This document shows positions 17,125 through 24,514 of a stretch of 64,000 nt of DNA, in pieces; position 1 is the stretch's first letter, and each line of letters begins with the position of its first letter. The stretch comes from an uncultured Eubacteriales bacterium. Lineage in GTDB: Bacteria; Bacillota; Clostridia; Oscillospirales; Acutalibacteraceae. Under the pieces are notes generated by a model. The model had not been told where the DNA came from and made no database searches. It saw only the letters and a list, made by a program, of their open reading frames with translations. A program made the position numbers and the translations under genes. The stretch covers positions 104,713-168,712 of the forward strand of contig OMUY01000016.1 of NCBI GenBank assembly GCA_900314355.1, given 5' to 3'.

Positions 17125-18167
17125 ACGAAAAATTAATCGAAGCTAAAAATTATCTCGAGACATACGACGGCAGACCGTTAAGGATAATGGAAGTCTGCGG
17201 CACTCATACGCACGAGATTTTCCGTCTCGGAATAAGGAAAATACTTTCCGAAAAAATTAAATTGATTTCCGGTCCGGGCTGTCCCGTTTGTGTAACGGGA
17301 GTCGGATATATAGACAAGGCTGTTTTTCTCGCGTTTGAAAGAAATGCAATAATCTGCACGTTCGGCGATCTAATAAGAGTTCCGGGCACAGAGATGTCTT
17401 TGGGCGAAGCTAAAGCGAAAGGCGCGGACGTCAGAATGGTGTACACCCAGTCTGACGCTGTTAATATTGCGAAAGAAAATCCCGATAAGCAGGTTGTTTT
17501 TCTTTCCGTCGGATTTGAAACGACTACCCCCGGAGCTTGTCTCGCGGTCAAAAAAGCGAAAAATGAGAATGTCGGTAATTTTTCTCTTCTCATGTCAAAT
17601 AAGACTATGCCCAACGCATATGAGGCTCTTAAAAACAGCGCGGACGCGTTTCTCTACCCGGGTCACGTCAACGCTATAACAGGTACTGCGACGCTCGAAA
17701 AGCTTAAAAATGAAGGCGTTTCCGGAGTCGTGACGGGATTTACGGCAGGCGAACTTTTGACCGCGCTCAGCGTCACCGTGAAAAATCTGCAAAAAGACGA
17801 GCCGTTTTTTGAAAACTGCTATCCGAGAGTAGTGAGACCTGAGGGAAATATAAAGGCTCAAAAATTGATGTCTGAAACTTTGATTCCCTGCGACGCTGAA
17901 TGGAGAGGTCTCGGAATTATTCCAGGATCGGGCGTTAAACTTAACGACTCATATTCGGAATTTGACGCCGAAAAAAAGCTGTCTGTCCCCGATATCAAAG
18001 GCAGACCGAATCCGGCTTGCAGATGCGGAGATATTTTGAGAGGCGGCTGCCTGCCGAACGAATGTCCGCTGTACGGAAAAATCTGCAATCCCTTACATCC
18101 CGTAGGCGCTTGCATGGTGTCGTCCGAGGGCGCCTGCTCAGCTTATTACAAATATTCTCAAATTTAA
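17121..18167 (+). CDS. hypD: Hydrogenase maturation Fe-S protein HypD
   Basis: The protein has 348 residues. Conserved motifs are MEVCGTHTHEIFRLGI, SGPGCPVCVTG and GFETTTPG. The C-terminal [4Fe-4S] region has ACRCGDILRG, GGCLPNECPLYGK and CNPLHPVGACMVSSEG. HypD with HypC is the scaffold on which the Fe(CN)2CO moiety is assembled. Coupled to hypC by ATGA overlap, followed by hypE after 17 bases. Confidence 0.94.
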   Translation: MNEKLIEAKNYLETYDGRPLRIMEVCGTHTHEIFRLGIRKILSEKIKLISGPGCPVCVTGVGYIDKAVFLAFERNAIICTFGDLIRVPGTEMSLGEAKAKGADVRMVYTQSDAVNIAKENPDKQVVFLSVGFETTTPGACLAVKKAKNENVGNFSLLMSNKTMPNAYEALKNSADAFLYPGHVNAITGTATLEKLKNEGVSGVVTGFTAGELLTALSVTVKNLQKDEPFFENCYPRVVRPEGNIKAQKLMSETLIPCDAEWRGLGIIPGSGVKLNDSYSEFDAEKKLSVPDIKGRPNPACRCGDILRGGCLPNECPLYGKICNPLHPVGACMVSSEGACSAYYKYSQI

Positions 18168-18184
18168 AATCAGAAAAAAAGAAA

Positions 18185-19189
18185 ATGGAAGAATTTATAA
18201 CATTAAATCACGGCGCGGGCGGAAAACAGACGTCCGAGCTTATTGACAAAGTTTTTAAAAAACATTTTGAAAATCCGTGTCTTACGTCCGACGACGCGTC
18301 TGTTTTAAGCGTCGGAAATGAAAAAATCGCTTTTACAACCGACGGATTCATCGTATCTCCGTACAAATTCAACGGCGGAAATATCGGCAAACTTTCTATC
18401 TGCGGAACTGTAAACGACCTCGCTTGCATGGGCGCCGAACCGCTTTATATTGCCACCGCTTTCGTTATCGAAGAAGGTTTTCCGATTTCTGAACTTGAGG
18501 AGATAACGTCTTATATGGAAAAAACAGCCGCCGAAGCAGGAATAAAATTCGCCGCCGGCGACACAAAAGTAGCGGGGAAAGGTCAGGTAGACAAAATATT
18601 TATCACGACCACCGGAATAGGCAGAATTACGCAACGCGTAAATCTTTCCGGGGCGAACGCGAAGCCGGGAGACAAAGTTATAGTTACGAGAGACATCGGC
18701 CGCCACGGATCGGCAATACTTATCGCTCGAAACGAATTCGGAATTGACTCCGACATAAAATCAGACTGCGCGCCGCTTTGGGGAACAGTGAAAGATATGC
18801 TTTCTGTTTCAGAAAATATTCACACAATCAGAGACTCCACAAGGGGCGGCGTCGGTACCGTTTTATATGAAATAGCCGGTCAGTCAAATGCGGGAATTGT
18901 CCTTGACGAGGACAAAATTCCCGTTGACGGCAAAGTCTCCGGCTTATGCGGAATGCTCGGCTTAAATCCGCTTTACCTCGCGTGCGAGGGTACTTTAGTC
19001 GTAATATGCCCGCCGGAGGACGCGGATAAACTGATTGAAACGCTTCATAAAGGCGAGTATTCCGAAAACGCGGCTGTCATCGGTGAAGTTGTATCCGATT
19101 ACCCCGGAAAAGTCATTATGAATACGGAAATCGGCTCCCAGACTCTTCTGCCCGAACCACAGGGCGAGCTTCTTCCGAGAATTTGCTGA
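18185..19189 (+). CDS. hypE: Carbamoyl-dehydrating protein HypE
   Basis: The protein has 334 residues. It has the AIR-synthase-like ATP-binding fold (NHGAGGKQTSELI, FTTDGFIVSPY, DSTRGGVGTVLYEIA) and ends in the diagnostic PRIC, with the terminal Cys334 that receives carbamoyl and becomes thiocyanate. The ATG at 18185 matches the family N-terminus; a longer frame upstream runs inside hypD and is not the start. It is the last gene of the run. HypA and HypB, needed for nickel insertion, are not present. Confidence 0.94.
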   Translation: MEEFITLNHGAGGKQTSELIDKVFKKHFENPCLTSDDASVLSVGNEKIAFTTDGFIVSPYKFNGGNIGKLSICGTVNDLACMGAEPLYIATAFVIEEGFPISELEEITSYMEKTAAEAGIKFAAGDTKVAGKGQVDKIFITTTGIGRITQRVNLSGANAKPGDKVIVTRDIGRHGSAILIARNEFGIDSDIKSDCAPLWGTVKDMLSVSENIHTIRDSTRGGVGTVLYEIAGQSNAGIVLDEDKIPVDGKVSGLCGMLGLNPLYLACEGTLVVICPPEDADKLIETLHKGEYSENAAVIGEVVSDYPGKVIMNTEIGSQTLLPEPQGELLPRIC

Positions 19190-19228
19190 TTCACTTTATA
19201 AATATTACGATAAAATAAAAGAAAACAG

Positions 19229-19257
19229 TTGCATTTCATAATTTGTTATGATATAAT
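19229..19257 (+). promoter_or_regulatory. Promoter of rpsB-tsf
   Basis: TTGCAT (19229-19234) and TATAAT (19252-19257) are spaced by 17 bases, about 110 bases ahead of rpsB. This separates ribosomal genes from the hyp run. Confidence 0.7.
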
Positions 19258-19271
19258 TTTTTAGAAATTTT

Positions 19272-19345
19272 CATGATACAGCGGGTGAAAATAGCGCTCC
19301 TGCGGTCATTTACTGCTGACCGTCGCGCGTTTACGCTGTTTCATG
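19272..19345 (+). promoter_or_regulatory. Structured rpsB leader, possible S2 autoregulatory element
   Basis: CATGATACAGCG (19272-19283) pairs with CGCTGTTTCATG (19334-19345) with one mismatch, enclosing about 50 bases of further GC-rich structure. It lies between the promoter and the AAGGAGG ribosome-binding site. Autoregulation by S2 is inference from position. Confidence 0.5.
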
Positions 19346-19369
19346 CGATAATTTAAGGAGGAAAAATTT

Positions 19370-20140
19370 ATGGCAGTAGTATCAATGAAACAGCTTCTTG
19401 AAGCCGGTGTTCATTTCGGACATCAGACAAGAAGATGGAACCCCAAGATGGCTCCGTACATCTTCACGGAGAGAAACGGAATTTATATCATCGACCTTCA
19501 GAAGACAGTCAAGAAACTTGACGAGGCTTATAATTTCGTTCACGAAGTAGCGGCTGAAGGCGGTCAGATTCTTTTCGTAGGAACAAAAAAACAGGCTTCC
19601 GACTCTATCAAGGAGGAGGCTATGCGCTGCGGAATGCCTTACGTAAATGCGAGATGGCTCGGCGGAATGCTCACCAACTTCTCGACAATCAAACTCAGAA
19701 TAAGAAGGCTTCATCAGCTCCAGAAAATGGAGGAGGACGGCACATACGATATGCTTCCCAAGAAGGAAGTCGCCAATCTCAAAAACGAGAAAGATAAGCT
19801 TGAAAGATTCATGGGCGGCATCGCCGACATGAAGACAATGCCCAAGGCAATGTTTATCGTTGACCCTCACAAAGAGAGAATAGCGGTATCAGAGGCTAAA
19901 AAGCTTCATATCCCGATTGTGGCTATCGTAGACACAAACTGCGATCCCGACGAGATTGACTATGTAATCCCCGGCAACGACGACGCTATCAGAGCTGTAA
20001 AACTTATTACGGCTGCTATGGCTGACGCTGTTATAGAGGCAAATCAGGGCGAGCAGAACGCTCCCGAGGAGACAGATGAAGCAGCAGAGGAAGCTCCGGC
20101 AGAGGCTCAGGACGCTGCGGAAGCTGACGCAGAGGAATAA
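19370..20140 (+). CDS. rpsB: 30S ribosomal protein S2
   Basis: The protein has 256 residues. It matches S2 throughout: [89 protein letters not shown]. The last 30 residues are a Glu/Ala-rich acidic tail, common in Clostridia. AAGGAGG lies at ideal distance. It is followed by tsf, the usual partner. Confidence 0.98.
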   Translation: MAVVSMKQLLEAGVHFGHQTRRWNPKMAPYIFTERNGIYIIDLQKTVKKLDEAYNFVHEVAAEGGQILFVGTKKQASDSIKEEAMRCGMPYVNARWLGGMLTNFSTIKLRIRRLHQLQKMEEDGTYDMLPKKEVANLKNEKDKLERFMGGIADMKTMPKAMFIVDPHKERIAVSEAKKLHIPIVAIVDTNCDPDEIDYVIPGNDDAIRAVKLITAAMADAVIEANQGEQNAPEETDEAAEEAPAEAQDAAEADAEE

Positions 20141-20163
20141 TTCCAAATATATATTTAAGTTGT

Positions 20164-20214
20164 ATTCGGAATGTTTTGAGGTTAGTCTATCCTGAAAATA
20201 TTCCGAATTTTTTT
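20164..20214 (+). terminator. Attenuator/terminator between rpsB and tsf
   Basis: ATTCGGAAT (20164-20172) pairs with ATTCCGAAT (20200-20208). Inner TTTT-AGG/CCT-AAAA pairs extend the stem around a TTAGTCTAT loop, and a run of T follows. It would reduce read-through from rpsB into tsf. Confidence 0.75.
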
Positions 20215-20243
20215 GAAATTTACATAAAGGAGAAGAAAATATA

Positions 20244-21173
20244 ATGGCACAGATTACAGCTGCTATGGTAAAAGAGCTTCGTGAAAAGACAGGCATCGGC
20301 ATGATGGAGTGCAAAAAAGCTCTTGCGCAGACAGACGGCGATTTGGAAAAGGCGATTGACGTTCTCAGAGAAAGAGGACTTCAAATAGCCGATAAAAAGG
20401 CTTCAAGAGTAGCCGCCGACGGTTTGGTCTCCACATATCAGGAGAACGGCGTAACGGTAATTCTCGAGGTAAATTCAGAGTCCGACTTCGTCGCGTCTAA
20501 CGATCTTTTCGTATCGTTTGTAAACGGCGTAGCAAAGACTATAGTCGAAGAGAGACCGAAGGATGTAGACGCTCTTCTCGCCTGCAAATACGCCGGCGAC
20601 GGAGAGGGAACCGTAAACGATGTACTCAAAGAGAGAATAGCTGTTATAAAGGAAAACATTAAGATCAGACGTTTTGAAATTATTGAAGGCGCAGTTGTCA
20701 CATACGTACACGCCGGCGGAACTGTCGCGGCCGCTGTTAAGTTCGACGCAGACGCCGATACCGCCGCTAAAGACAAGTTCAAAGAGATGGGCAAAAACGT
20801 AGCTATGCAGGTAGTTTCGATGTCGCCCTCATATCTTGACCCCGATTCCGTACCTGCCGACGTTCTCGCTCACGAAAAAGAAGTTCTCAAGGCGGAGATG
20901 GACAACGATCCCAAGTTCGCAAACAAACCCGACGCCGTCAAAGAGAAGATTCTTCCCGGCAAACTCAACAAATTCTACGATGAAAACTGCCTTGTAAAAC
21001 AGGCCTACATCAAGGACGACAAAATTACTGTTGCGCAGTATGTTGAGTCGGTTGCAAAGTCACTCGGAGCAAACTTCAAAGTAACAGGCTTTGTCCGCTA
21101 CGCTAAGGGCGAGGGAATTGAGAAGAGAAACGACAATCTCGCCGATGAAGTCAAAGCTATGATTGGCGGCTAA
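20244..21173 (+). CDS. tsf: Elongation factor Ts
   Basis: The protein has 309 residues. The N-terminal UBA-like part contains MVKELREKTGIGMMECKKAL; the core contains VLEVNSESDFVASND, followed by the C-terminal dimerisation region. EF-Ts exchanges GDP for GTP on EF-Tu. AAAGGAG precedes the ATG. An attenuator stands between it and rpsB. Confidence 0.98.
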   Translation: MAQITAAMVKELREKTGIGMMECKKALAQTDGDLEKAIDVLRERGLQIADKKASRVAADGLVSTYQENGVTVILEVNSESDFVASNDLFVSFVNGVAKTIVEERPKDVDALLACKYAGDGEGTVNDVLKERIAVIKENIKIRRFEIIEGAVVTYVHAGGTVAAAVKFDADADTAAKDKFKEMGKNVAMQVVSMSPSYLDPDSVPADVLAHEKEVLKAEMDNDPKFANKPDAVKEKILPGKLNKFYDENCLVKQAYIKDDKITVAQYVESVAKSLGANFKVTGFVRYAKGEGIEKRNDNLADEVKAMIGG

Positions 21174-21193
21174 TTTTAAATTCCATAAAAACG

Positions 21194-21220
21194 AGACGTC
21201 CGTAAGGGCGTCTTTTATTT
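21194..21220 (+). terminator. Terminator of tsf
   Basis: AGACGTCC (21194-21201) pairs with GGGCGTCT (21206-21213) around GTAA, with one mismatch, followed by a T-rich stretch. Confidence 0.75.
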
Positions 21221-21225
21221 GATAC

Positions 21226-21355
21226 TATCCTTTGTTTCAAACAGCGCTCTTTCCGGCTTTCGACCGTTTTGAAAGGGCGTCTTTTTAGATTATCCTTCGT
21301 TTACAAAAACAGCGTTTCTTTCGGGCTATCTGCCGTATTGAAAGGGCGTTTTTTT
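21226..21355 (+). repeat. Two imperfect tandem copies of a ~62-65 bp terminator-like unit
   Basis: Unit 1 (21226-21287) and unit 2 (21291-21355) both start TATCCTT-GTTT, contain ACAGCG and TTTC-GG-CT and end TTGAAAGGGCGT followed by a T-run. The GGGCGTCTTTT end also resembles the tsf terminator just upstream. They look like duplicated terminator segments with no coding potential. Confidence 0.6.
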
Positions 21356-21420
21356 GGGAACGTTTAATCGTAAAACGGACATGCTAAAAAAAGAAAGCCT
21401 TGGCTGTCTTCTTAAAAAAA

Positions 21421-21708
21421 TTACTGCTCAGCCGCAACAGTTTTGGCGGTTTCCGACGTGTCGATTTTTTCGTATAATTTTCTGATACATTCAGCGCAGA
21501 CTTTTTTGCCGGCGTAATCAACGACGTTGTCGAGACTTTGACAGAAAATGCAGGAAGGTGAATATTTTCTTAATACAATTTTGTCGTCGTCTACAAATAC
21601 CTCAAGCGCGTCGGCCGGACTTGTGAGATCCATCGTTTTCCTAAGTTCTTTCGGAATGACGAACCTGCCCATTTTATCTATTGTCCTGACGATTCCGGTT
21701 GATTTCAA
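21421..21708 (-). CDS. AbrB/SpoVT-family transition-state regulator with CxxC-CxxC tail
   Basis: The protein has 95 residues. It opens with the canonical AbrB swapped-hairpin DNA-binding domain, MKSTGIVRTIDKMGRFVIPKEL. The C-terminal half has CIFC and CAEC about 18 residues apart, suggesting zinc binding. I chose TTG 21708 because GGAG lies nine bases upstream and the protein then starts exactly as family members do; an ATG three codons earlier overlaps that site. It is alone between terminators, so it is probably a global regulator unconnected to neighbours. Confidence 0.85.
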   Translation of the reverse strand: MKSTGIVRTIDKMGRFVIPKELRKTMDLTSPADALEVFVDDDKIVLRKYSPSCIFCQSLDNVVDYAGKKVCAECIRKLYEKIDTSETAKTVAAEQ

Positions 21709-21871
21709 AAAAATCATCTCCAAAATATATTAATATGTAATTATATGGGAATAATACCATTAATTGGAAGTTAAGTCAAGCAAAAAAATGATATTTTCAA
21801 ATATGAATTATGATATTGTCTTCACCTTAATTTCAAATAATTTTCGCTGAATTCGGAAAAAATGTTAAATT

Positions 21872-21898
21872 AAAAAGCGCCCGGTTTTCACCGAACGC
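21872..21898 (-). terminator. Terminator of the Ser/Thr-rich anchored protein gene
   Basis: On the minus strand GCGTTCGGT pairs with ACCGGGCGC (21898-21877, with mismatches) around a short loop, followed by TTTTT (21876-21872). Confidence 0.7.
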
Positions 21899-21922
21899 CT
21901 TATTTGTGAGTCAGAATATTTA

Positions 21923-22867
21923 TCAGTATGTTATGTTGTAGATATGAACTGTATCAATAAGCTCGCCTGATGCGTCAACAGTAGCTATTGTAACTTTTAC
22001 GTTAGCCTTGATAGATATATTCATTACCTGATTTACATCGGTAACCTGATTTGTTGAGGTGTTGTACGTTATAGTTGATGTGCAGTCGTGGTAGTTAAGG
22101 TCGAAGCTGTTTACTTTAATAGCCGAAATCTTTGCAAGCTCATCATTGATCGACTTCTTGCTGATAGGCGAGAATACGGCGCCGGTGTTTGAAGATGCTG
22201 ATGTCGCTCCTTCCGCGCAGGGCTCCGGACCTTCCTCATCATTGAGAACTAAAGTAATTGTACCTGTTCCGTCTCCGTTGTCTTTCATAGATGCGCTCTT
22301 GATAGCCGAAGCGTCTGTAAGAAGACATCCGGCTGTTGCGTGAATGACAGGGAACTGATCCGGTTTGTCGTGAGACTGCTCTTCCGCATCCGCTTCCGGA
22401 GTCATATATTTATCTATGATAGGCTGTGCTATGCTTGTTACCATTGAATTGCCGAGGTCTACGGAAGGAAGCTCCTGCCACTCTTTCTTATTGAAAGTCT
22501 TTACGGCTTTCTTTGAATTGTTCATTACCTCGGTATATTTCGCGAGAACCGCCGCGGGATCAGAACCGTCGCCTGCTGCTGCGCTTGCATCGCTATTAGT
22601 ATTATTGGAACCACTTCCTGTCGCACTGTTTGCAGCTGTTGGTGTCTCAGCCGAAGGTGTAGCCGAACTACTGGCGTTACTACTTCCATTGTTCGTGCTG
22701 GTGTTTGTGTTCGTTCCGGTGTTGGAGGAACCACCGCCCGTTGTGAGCTGAGTCATTTTGTATGTCGTGAGACATGTGCATACCGAGCAGATGCAGATTG
22801 CTAATACTGTGATTACCGATACTATTCTCGAGAGAACCGGAGAATCATATTCGTGGCTTCTTTTCAT
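21923..22867 (-). CDS. Membrane-anchored extracellular protein with Ser/Thr/Asn-rich linker, unknown function
   Basis: The protein has 314 residues. One N-terminal transmembrane segment (about 13-35) acts as an uncleaved anchor. A low-complexity Gly/Ser/Thr/Asn linker (about 43-103) follows, then a globular domain (about 105-314) with three Cys. The ending IKANVKVTIATVDASGELIDTVHIYNITY is beta-rich. I do not recognise the family. The linker suggests a domain held off the cell wall. It has its own promoter and terminator. The ribosome-binding site GAGAGGGG is strong. Confidence 0.7.
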   Translation of the reverse strand: MKRSHEYDSPVLSRIVSVITVLAICICSVCTCLTTYKMTQLTTGGGSSNTGTNTNTSTNNGSSNASSSATPSAETPTAANSATGSGSNNTNSDASAAAGDGSDPAAVLAKYTEVMNNSKKAVKTFNKKEWQELPSVDLGNSMVTSIAQPIIDKYMTPEADAEEQSHDKPDQFPVIHATAGCLLTDASAIKSASMKDNGDGTGTITLVLNDEEGPEPCAEGATSASSNTGAVFSPISKKSINDELAKISAIKVNSFDLNYHDCTSTITYNTSTNQVTDVNQVMNISIKANVKVTIATVDASGELIDTVHIYNITY

Positions 22868-23254
22868 ATTTCAAAGTACCCCTCTCAAGATAAACAAAAG
22901 TCTATCTGTTTTTAATCCGTGCAAAAAAAAAATTAAACCGCCTAAAATTCAAATAGATACGTAATGATAAAAAATCCTTCACTCAGCCGTATCCCTTTGA
23001 CTAATAATTGCTATAATTAAATTTACAACAAATTGCATTAAATGTCAATACTAAACTTGATTTTAATTATATTATTTTTGGTTTGGTGTTTATTATTTTA
23101 CCATTTACACAACAAATATACAATTATTTATTTTTTTATTCCGCCGTTTTTTTGCGGAGAACTTTATTTGTACCGATTTTGACGATTTTTTTTATTTTTG
23201 CTGTTGCTATAATATTATAATTCATCTATAATGAGAAACAAAGAGGCGATATTC
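22868..23254. other. Intergenic region between divergent genes
   Basis: AT-rich, no gene seen. It holds the minus-strand promoter described separately. A small CCGC/GCGG hairpin with an internal T-run lies near 23143-23157, and AT-rich TATAAT-like sequence just ahead of the plus-strand gene lacks a well-spaced -35 box. Confidence 0.6.
23020..23048 (-). promoter_or_regulatory. Promoter of the anchored Ser/Thr-rich protein gene
   Basis: Minus-strand TTGACA (23048-23043) and TAAATT (23025-23020), spacer 17 bases. Confidence 0.6.
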
Positions 23255-24109
23255 ATGAAAGGCGAACTGTGTGTAAATCTTCAATCTGATCTTACCGAAA
23301 GTATATCGGATCAGATTCCTGTCATCAGATCTGCGGGATTTTACGGAATATTCTTTGACTGGGACAGAAATCTTGACGCGGAAAAAATCGCTGTGTCGGC
23401 GGCGAAAAACGGACTGTTTCTTCAGTCTATCCACGCGCCGTTTTACGGAATGGACGATATATTTTACGACAGACTGGGCGAAAAGGCCGGCAGAATGACG
23501 GAGGATATAAAATCCACAATCGACGACTGCGTAAATTTCGGCGTAGATCTTGTTGTATGTCATGCGATAATCGGCATGGATAACCACGAGGTTACGTCAC
23601 TCGGTCTTGACAGAATAGGCGAAATAATAGACTATGCAGTCAAAAATGAGATTAATATCGCCTTTGAGAATACGGAAGGTCTTGAATTTTTAGACGCTGT
23701 TTTCTCAAGATTCGGAGAAATCGACGGCGTAGGCTTCTGCTTTGATTCGGGTCACATGCTGTGCTACAATAAAGGCGAGGATGTTTTGAAAAAATACGGA
23801 AAATATCTTTTCTGCACACATCTAAACGATAATCTCGGTCAGACCGAAAAAGAGATAAATTTTTGCGACGACAATCATAAACTTCCTTTTGACGGAGTCG
23901 CCGACTGGAATAAAATCGCGGACGAACTCGCCGAACTTAAATTCTCCGAACCTTTGACGTTTGAATTTGTCAAAAAAAACCGTCCGGCAAGGCACACAAA
24001 CGACGTGTACGAGGCAATGTCTTTTCACGATTATATTTTTGAGGCATACCGCCACGCGAAAAGATTTTCAGACATGTTTGAGGAAAAACTGGGTAAAAAT
24101 GTGTATTGA
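23255..24109 (+). CDS. Sugar phosphate isomerase/epimerase-like TIM-barrel protein
   Basis: The protein has 284 residues of the AP-endonuclease-2/xylose-isomerase-like superfamily. Metal-ligand-type motifs are IHAPFYG, VVCHAI, FENTEG, CFDSGHMLCY and CTHLNDN. Such enzymes bind a divalent metal and isomerise or epimerise sugars. The start at ATG 23255 has GAGG eight bases upstream; the ATG at 23231 does not. It is monocistronic, so the substrate cannot be inferred from neighbours. Confidence 0.8.
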   Translation: MKGELCVNLQSDLTESISDQIPVIRSAGFYGIFFDWDRNLDAEKIAVSAAKNGLFLQSIHAPFYGMDDIFYDRLGEKAGRMTEDIKSTIDDCVNFGVDLVVCHAIIGMDNHEVTSLGLDRIGEIIDYAVKNEINIAFENTEGLEFLDAVFSRFGEIDGVGFCFDSGHMLCYNKGEDVLKKYGKYLFCTHLNDNLGQTEKEINFCDDNHKLPFDGVADWNKIADELAELKFSEPLTFEFVKKNRPARHTNDVYEAMSFHDYIFEAYRHAKRFSDMFEEKLGKNVY

Positions 24110-24514
24110 TTATCGAAATCGGTTCGGCATTATTAAAATGATTTTTAATGTATAATTATTATATTGTTTTCCGCGGAAATTTATCTTCGGAAACCTCCGG
24201 AGAAATATATCTTCGGAGACTTTTATTGCCTTATGCGCGATGCGGCAGACGATTAAATTCACGTATATTTTAAAAATATAAAAATGATTTAAACTTTATG
24301 TCGGTTTAAATTTTTTTCATAGGATCCCAAATTTATTTGAATTTTCATATCTTTACTTAAAATAAATTAAAAATTATGCCATAATATACAAATTAACAAA
24401 TTGTTCACAATAGTTTTAAATTCCTGCATAATTTTATAATATAAATATGTTACAATTTTATTGTAGTATATATATGACCGATATATAAACTATTTTTTTT
24501 TGTGAGGTATTTAA
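24110..24514. other. Long AT-rich intergenic region before the CotH gene
   Basis: No gene seen. A terminator sits at 24195-24227. The remaining sequence is very AT-rich with several TATAAT-like boxes (for example near 24436), so a promoter for the CotH gene is likely here, but I could not place a convincing -35/-10 pair. Confidence 0.6.
24195..24227 (+). terminator. Terminator of the TIM-barrel isomerase gene
   Basis: CTCCGGAG (24195-24202) pairs with CTTCGGAG (24211-24218), with one G-U pair, around an eight-base loop. ACTTTTATT follows. Confidence 0.65.

Noticed and set aside
18017-18184. N-terminal extension of HypE
   Set aside because: The frame runs inside hypD, and HypE family members begin at the ATG at 18185.
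19382-19870. Minus-strand frame inside rpsB
   Set aside because: It lies fully within a certain ribosomal protein gene and has no sensible protein features.
21226-21355. CRISPR array
   Set aside because: There are only two imperfect units with diverged centres and no spacer-repeat pattern; they resemble terminators.
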